Source of the DNA: Helicoverpa zea
Lineage: Eukaryota > Arthropoda > Insecta > Lepidoptera > Noctuidae
Assembly: GCF_022581195.2 (NCBI RefSeq)
Contig: NC_061460.1
Span: 12,869,501 to 12,933,500 of the forward strand
Reading direction: 5' to 3'
DNA length: 64,000 bases
A model generated the notes under the pieces. It saw only the letters and a list, made by a program, of their open reading frames with translations. It had not been told where the DNA came from and did not search any database. The stretch's first letter is position 1. Each line of letters begins with the position of its first letter. Below are positions 58,050-64,000 of the stretch, piece by piece. The translations under genes were made by a program, and so were the position numbers.

Positions 58050-58064
58050 ATTGCGAAGAAACTG
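58050..58064 (+). other. Candidate 15-nt microexon
   Basis: TTTACTAATATG (branch-point-like CTAAT), then TTTTTTCCTTTCACTTTCAG (to 58049), and the donor GTGAGT (58065-58070) bracket ATTGCGAAGAAACTG. These are the best splice signals in the window outside the receptor exon. At five codons, the exon keeps frame whether included or skipped. All three phases are open. The gene is unknown. Confidence 0.4.
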
Positions 58065-58070
58065 GTGAGT

Positions 58071-58876
58071 AACAACAGTCTCTGACACTTTTCGAACAAA
58101 AAATCCGTCGTCACTTTGTTATTGAAATCACGTAACGCTGGACCAGCAGTTTCTAAAGAAAATTAATTTCCAAAACTTTAGTTTGAATGTTGTTCACTTG
58201 TCCAGTAAGATTAGAAAATATGGCCCTTTGGTCTTCGAGCATCTAATCCTCCGGACACGCCATGGACCCAAATCTCTGTATGAAAATGTGCTAATTTAGG
58301 GAACGCAACAAATGTTGTTTGAAATACAAATTGTTTTTAAACTACATACATATAGTGTACCACCTGTATAACATACGGAGTGCTAATAAAGATTGGGTAT
58401 AAATAGTGTTAATGAAATAGGGACATCCTTACACATTAACGCCAAACTTAATACACACAAAAATTACAACATATGCGCAGGACTGTTTATAACCTCATGC
58501 CTTTGGTAAAGAAAAGGCACGGCAATACCTATCCCGATACTTAAATGCTCTAAGCCCTTTGGAATAATTTCCATTTGCGACCAAACTTACCCGAGTCGTT
58601 GTTATCGCATATCAAATGTTCTTTGCTAGTTTTTATCGAGAATAAGTTTGGGAACTCGAAGGTAACCGTCAATGGAAATCAAATGAATTATGTATGAGTC
58701 GTTTAAGTAAGGTTTTATTGAGAATGGGGCTATATAGTTAAAGTGTAACTTCGGACATACTATTATCAAAAGCGATGGAAGTATTAGGCCGACATCTGTC
58801 GGGAAAACGCACTGCAGTCGCATACCTACCTCGAAAACGTTCTTATAGGTATGTTTCCATACGTTGAGGCGATTAT
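58071..58876. other. No supportable gene
   Basis: Ordinary AT-rich DNA. The minus-strand ORFs reaching in from the right belong to the GC-rich element. Confidence 0.4.
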
Positions 58877-59289
58877 CACACTGCCCCGCATGATGCAGCG
58901 TAGCGCGTGGATGCGTTTTTTTCTGTTGCTTGTAATTATCTCCGTTTGTATGAAAAACACGCATACTCCAACACACTGAAAATGCATCCACGCGCGTTCA
59001 TGCGGATCACGCGCATACACGCGGAGAAACACGCACCCCCGCGCGTAGGTGCGGGGCGAGACGCAAGGTATGGCACACTGAATCCCGCAGTGCCGCGCGT
59101 GATTTTGAATGGGTGTGACGTGTATATTTGAAAATAGAACTCGATGAGAGCCGCTGTGCGTGAATTTACAAAACGCACCAACGCGCGTGAGTGCGCAAAA
59201 AACCCGCACGATGATGCAGATCTGCACTCCCGCAGGAACGCGCGTAGGTGCGTCGACACGCAAGATGCAGCGTGATGCGGGGCAGTGTG
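58877..59289. mobile_element. GC-rich TIR element with dense ACGCG motifs
   Basis: The ends CACACTGCCCCGCAT (58877-58891) and its perfect inverse (to 59289) bound 413 bp that is sharply GC-rich relative to its flanks. It is full of ACGCGCG-type words and GATGCAGCG near both ends. No clear 8-bp target duplication is seen. Overlapping frames on both strands are composition artefacts. It is probably a non-autonomous DNA transposon. Confidence 0.75.
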
Positions 59290-60169
59290 AAGATCACCTG
59301 ACTTATAACTGTTTCCAAACTGTACCATAGTTTAAATGCCGTAGTATAACAAAAGCTATTCACTTTATCTAAAAATATAAACCACAGCATAAAACAAAGA
59401 TTACAAACTAAACAGCAAAATGCTCGCGTTTCCATCATCTAATCCCGGCTTTATCATCATAAGGTTGTGTTATGTAAATTTATTCAATAGCTGCCAACAA
59501 TATCCTAGCGATTCTCTTATTTTTATGACAGCAGTATCAATTTGTTCTGATCCAAGATCAGAGTTGAGGTTTAGTGCTCCAACAAGGCTTCATATAAAAT
59601 CGTTATTGTATTTTTCCTCGCACTTTAAGGGGTGTTTTGCTGTCATTCTCGTCTTATGAGGTCGCTTGCGTAAATATAGCTCAGCAATGCAATTTACTAG
59701 GAAGTTTCCGTAGGCGGTTAAGGGTGGTTTTTGTAGGGGTAAGAGTAAAAGCGCGTGTACTTTACCATACGTAAACGGATACTTCAACACATTCTGGAAA
59801 TCAAAACTAAAGGATGCTTCTGAAAAATGGTTCCAGGAACCTTTTAAGCTCAGACAAGCGTTTTAGAAAAAATATAAGAAATAAATACTTAAAACATTAC
59901 AAACCCGAATTACTCACGCTCTCTGACTCACAAAAACCATATTTACGTTCCACAATAATGAAGATTTTCGCAAATATAGGTAAAAACACGAGGCGAATAA
60001 TCCCAAATGTGCTGATTAGCTCGAAATTAAAACCAACAGCCTAACAAATAAGCTTATATTTGTTGATAAAAGTATATCTGATGTTGTTATCTGCCGCCTA
60101 GGAATATTGTTAACAATAACTACCTACTGGGTAACACTATATAGTGTGAAATCACCAACCCGCATTGAG
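59290..60169. other. No supportable gene
   Basis: Mixed composition without recognised domains or repeats. Confidence 0.4.
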
Positions 60170-60250
60170 CAAGCGTGGTGATTAATGCTCAATCCTTCTC
60201 CGTGTGAGAGGAGGCCTGTGCCCAGCAGTGGGACGATAAAAAGGCTGTAA
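60170..60250 (+). repeat. LINE 3' end with GAGGCCTGTGCCCAGCAGTGG signature
   Basis: GTGAGAGGAGGCCTGTGCCCAGCAGTGGGACGATAAAAAGGCTG is the terminal sequence of the LINE family also seen at 46755-46860. Confidence 0.65.
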
Positions 60251-61934
60251 CAGTAACTGGGTAACAACTCGGTTTGTATTTTCAAGACTGAGTTTGTGTA
60301 GTTTTATGAATTTAAACTAAGTTTTAAAATCACAAAGATTGCGGTACAATTTGGCTTAGTTTCAATGTTTTGACAAAGGCTTATTGTCATCTGTAACTTC
60401 TACTTATTAATTTAATAAAGAGAGAACATTTTCTTGTTTGTTTATACCCTAAAGGTTTCGAAATTACTTTGTATCTTTCAATGATTGGAAACCTATATAG
60501 TTACCATCAGAATCATTTTCACTCGTCACTGATCCCCTCGAAACACATATAGAGAGTTGCTACCTAATTGCTGCCTTCCAGGATTACATTTTGGACTCTA
60601 GCCTGACCTGATCCAGCGATTTTGACGGTAAGGAAACCTAGACTATTCCCGAGTAACAGTAGTAGTAGCCTATGTTATATATTGTCCAAGTACGGGAAAG
60701 TGGTCTATAATATAGTATTGTATAATAATAGTCTTGTGTTGAGAAAATAACCCACGCAGTAGTTATTTTAGTGACGACTATAATACTTCTTTTATAGAGG
60801 GACATAAGGTTTTTATATTTAGAAATGTTATGAATGTCAGAAGCGTTTACTGACCATAAGGTCCTGTTTTTATTTCATCATGAAGTTCTTTGGTTGATGT
60901 TTCTGCTCAACAAAAGTGGTACAAAACATGTAAAATACGCTAAGAAATCTTTATTTAATTTCAGAGTTTAATGAAACGTATATTATGATAACATAATTTC
61001 ATTAAAAGATACTTCAACTTTAAAAATAATGTTACTACGACCTGAGTGCACACAATCTTTGCAAAGTGAAATCATCTTTCTTCCAACTCTGTATATATTT
61101 TCCTAAACAACCCTTTAGAAGAGCATGCGCGTACCTTCACATTCCCAGCAGAGAAATTTCATTACTTAGAAAAACGCAACAGAAAACTGTATGTACAGTC
61201 ACGGACATTAAACGTTAAGCCACTTTCGTACCTTCGCTATTTTGTTGTGTAATAAAAATCGTGAGAATAGGTACGCAGTTAAACACAAACTCCTGCTGTT
61301 GGTGTGACTATAAAACTAAATAAATAAACTCCAACTTATCCTCCTAATGCTCTTAATCCATAGAGTTTTAATATTCCTAATAATATGTTTTCTATGACAA
61401 ATCCATACATTTACGTATTATACGGACTTAGATGTTTGTTCCTCAATCAAGCTTTGACGGCTAAACAGTTATTAGTGATAAAACTTTGCAGTAATATAGA
61501 TTATACATCTGAATAACTTTTTCTCATTTTTTTTTTCATGACAGACACTGAACCGTGTGCTGAGACCAGTCTTTAATATTTTAGCTGACTTCTAAAAAAG
61601 GAAGTTCTCAATTTAAATTGCGCGATTATCACACGTCTGAATCAATTTTGATGGGGTATTCAGCATAGTATTTGTCAGACGTAGGAGAAGATTGTATGTT
61701 ATAAATGTATGTCTCTTCCAGACCTCGGGACTATAGAGTCCCGGATTTTTGGGAGGCGAACGTGGGGCCGAAGCCAACACGCTGAAGCCTTTTGAGACAA
61801 CTTTAATGAAATGGTGACACAAAACCGTCGATTATCCCTGTATACACTATGGAAATGTACCCAAGGACAATCCCCGGTTCTGTGTTATACTATTGCTAAC
61901 TGTGAATGAAAACTACTTGGGCTATTGTGATGGG
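60251..61934. other. AT-rich DNA, no supportable gene
   Basis: A repeat scrap CTGACTTCTAAAAAAGGAAGTTCTCAA is at 61585-61611. A (TTTG)n tract and Lep1-like words lie near 60430-60480. Nothing coding. Confidence 0.4.
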
Positions 61935-62215
61935 ATGCTAATGGACTGGGAATAGGGATAACTATGGGAACTATGGCACCTGCCGATAACAATGTTTGCA
62001 CACGTAAAAATGGCAGGTGGAGACTCGCCAACTCATTTACTGGGCTCCCGGGAATCAGTCACTGAAGAGCAACAAGAGGGCAACAGGTACATGAGCGGCT
62101 GAAGGGTGAGGATACATCGGCGGACTTTAAACGCAGATCACGCGCTCCCTGTGGGTCCAGCATCACCGGCCCACTCGTCACTTACGTATGTTATTATTAT
62201 TATGAAGCCATAATT
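61935..62215 (+). repeat. LINE 3'-end-type dispersed repeat with (ATT)n tail
   Basis: GCTGAAGGGTGAGGATACATCGGCGGACTTTAAACGCAGATCACGCGCTCCCTGTGGG..CAGCATCACCGGCCCACTCG is a widespread moth repeat. It ends in TTATTATTATTA (62191-62202), consistent with a LINE tail. Confidence 0.6.
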
Positions 62216-62229
62216 TTATTATTTTTCAG

Positions 62230-62259
62230 TGGCAAGTGGCTCAGTTAAAGTCCGCGACT
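62230..62259 (+). other. Candidate 30-nt exon or terminal exon
   Basis: The acceptor ATTTTATTATTTTTCAG (to 62229) and a donor-like GTACGT (62260-62265) bracket it. In one phase it meets a TAA, so it could also be a last exon. It directly follows a repeat tail, which lowers confidence. Confidence 0.2.
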
Positions 62260-62265
62260 GTACGT

Positions 62266-63619
62266 ACATATTGCACCATTGTGTAGCTGAGACAATAACG
62301 TAGATTTATTTATTTTACAACTAGGAAAGCGCAGTGTCAGCCTAGTGTAATTACAGTGGGAGTCAGCCTTTTCTTCTAGAAGTTTTAGAAATGTTGCAGA
62401 AAAATTCCGGCTGAGTTTTCAGTTACCAAATGAATTGTATTTTGAGCTGAAGTTATTGTTTCCCTTATTTTCTGGGTATTTTACGTGACAAATCAGCCAA
62501 CAGAATATGAGTACCAGTCTACTCAATTTTCATGGGGTTTCATAAATACCAATATACCTACTCAATCAAACATACAAAAAAGCTGTTCCGAAAATATTAT
62601 TTGTACAAATAAATCACTCAATTTTCAGGGTAATTGAACGAAGCTATTGAAAAATATACAATTCATTGTATTCCTAAAATAACATAACGTGGAAAACTTT
62701 TCATTGAAATGCCAGTAAATCAAAGTTCGTATTTCAAAACATGATTTATGCAGTTTACAAAACAAATTCGGCTGAATTTGGGACCTAACGCCGCGGTTTT
62801 CCATCGTTTATTTAATGTGAAAATACTATTGTACTTTGATACGGATATAAAATATAATACAAGCTATTTCTTCTGATTTCACCTGCGTCGAGCGTACTTC
62901 TTATATTTACAGAAAATAATTATAGTACTCTGTTAATCAGGAATTATCCAGTATTCTAAATTCTAATGGCAATAAATATTTTTTGAGTTTACCAGTGACA
63001 TACATGCAAATGATGCCTTGCCCTTGATGCCTTAAAAAGCAATTAAATTATAGGTATTATCTATTAACACATTTGTTTCTTTACCGTAAAATATATTTAA
63101 CGTAAATTATTTTATTATATTACCACGGTTAAATAACCTATTTTACTACTATTTGTAATAAAAGAAAAACAAATCACAATATTTTCGTCTAACATAAAAT
63201 AGTTTTTGACGGCCAGAAAGCAATACAAGACCCTGACTGTACATTGTTGTTCTAATAAGAAATCCAATCGCGTCTACTATCAATCACATTGTTATTAATT
63301 TTACGAAATTCCCTACAACACTTCGGTCTCCGAGATTAATTTTAGCTCTCGCCAGATGGTGTACAAAATACGTAAACTTGTTCAAGAAAATCAATGTACT
63401 AAGATAATGGAAAATTTGTTCGCCAACAATGTCTTAACTTTTGTCATTTGTAGTTTCAATGCAAGTTGTTTGTGTCTAGGGTAAATGTGGATAACAATCT
63501 TTTTAACTATTTTACTTTTGTCCTACAAGCATTTCCAAGTAACAACCACACGTTTAGCGGTCACAATGTTAAGGAAAACTTAGGACGGTCGGTCCGTGGA
63601 TGGGTAACCATATATGTTA
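62266..63619. other. AT-rich DNA, nothing recognised
   Basis: No supportable gene or element. Confidence 0.4.
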
Positions 63620-63710
63620 TCACTAGCTGTTGCCCGCAACTTCGTCTGCGTGGGCAATATAGAATAGTCAAAATACTACTTATCCCGCAGGTGCATTCTT
63701 TCACGTGACA
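63620..63710 (+). repeat. Lep1-type Helitron fragment
   Basis: CACTAGCTGTTGCCCGCAACTTCGTCTGCGTGGG is the signature left portion of Lep1-like repeats of Lepidoptera. The ORF through it is not a gene. Confidence 0.7.
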
Positions 63711-63939
63711 GTATAATTAGGATTAGCACTTAGCAGTCGCATAGATTCATTGATCAAGGTTGTGTTGTGGATGTGACCATTTATCTAAACAAAAGAAGTA
63801 AAGTTTGTGACGTTGTTCAGCCAATTTGGAAAATTATTACGTATGGTGCGTAAGTAATTTTCACAGGAAACAGTTATAATCTATGTCTATATGCTTTGAG
63901 TCTGACAAAGCTGTCATTTGTACATTTTCTGCAGCTGCT

Positions 63940-64000
63940 GCGACTAATCAGAAGCCAGAAAGTCTGTCAGTCTTACCATGAATATCGGCTTGTGTAGTTG
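63940..64000. repeat. SINE family B fragment
   Basis: AATCAGAAGCCAGAAAGTCTGTCAGTCTTACC resembles GTCAGAAGCCAGTAAGTCTGACACCAGTCTAACC of the family B body. It runs toward the window edge. Confidence 0.45.

Noticed and set aside
58626..59438. Cluster of overlapping 90-145-codon ORFs
   Set aside because: They lie on both strands over a GC-rich TIR element, where stop codons are rare by composition. No domains are recognisable.

Overview
The window is AT-rich, intron-dense insect DNA, almost certainly from a moth or butterfly, and most like a noctuid-type genome. Three things support this. The left edge carries the first coding exon of an insect allatostatin-A receptor. There are two families of tRNA-derived SINEs with clean target-site duplications. 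There are also many fragments of repeats typical of Lepidoptera: Lep1/Helitron-like pieces, LINE 3' ends with short tandem tails, and fold-back MITEs. No bacterial-type operons, CRISPR arrays or rRNA genes are visible.

Layout. Positions 1-443 (minus strand) hold the start of an allatostatin-A receptor, which continues off the left edge. A well-formed minus-strand exon at 43993-44096 is a good candidate for its upstream 5'UTR exon. If so, about 43.5 kb of the window is a single 5'UTR intron filled with transposable elements. The only intact long ORFs belong to a full-length, apparently autonomous CR1-like non-LTR retrotransposon at about 28905-34316. Its ORF1 has coiled coils and an SGNH-like domain. 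Its ORF2 has an endonuclease and a reverse transcriptase. It has inserted into an older Helitron-like repeat, whose halves flank it. ORF2 lies in the -1 frame of ORF1, and the overlap starts at a canonical T TTA AAC slippery heptamer, followed by a perfect 9-bp hairpin that contains the ORF1 stop codon.

Other structured elements are: a MITE at 5032-5770 split by an LTR-like TG...CA element; a MITE at 8513-8856; a 521-bp tandem duplication at 13802-14843 carrying 25-bp perfect hairpins; SINE family A at 16767 and 57146; SINE family B at 21701, 49821, 52126 and 53171; a subterminal-repeat MITE at 20129; a head-to-tail MITE dimer at 22614-23764; fold-back MITEs at 37078 and 39183; a decayed mariner with terminal inverted repeats of about 330 bp at 49274-51223, with a SINE nested inside; and a GC-rich TIR element at 58877-59289.

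On the plus strand five very short segments (18189, 35616, 51890, 58050, 62230) are flanked by good splice-like signals. They may be microexons of an unrecognised gene overlapping the receptor's intron. This is inference and needs RNA evidence. The rest is low-complexity or unrecognised intronic or intergenic DNA, noted by span.
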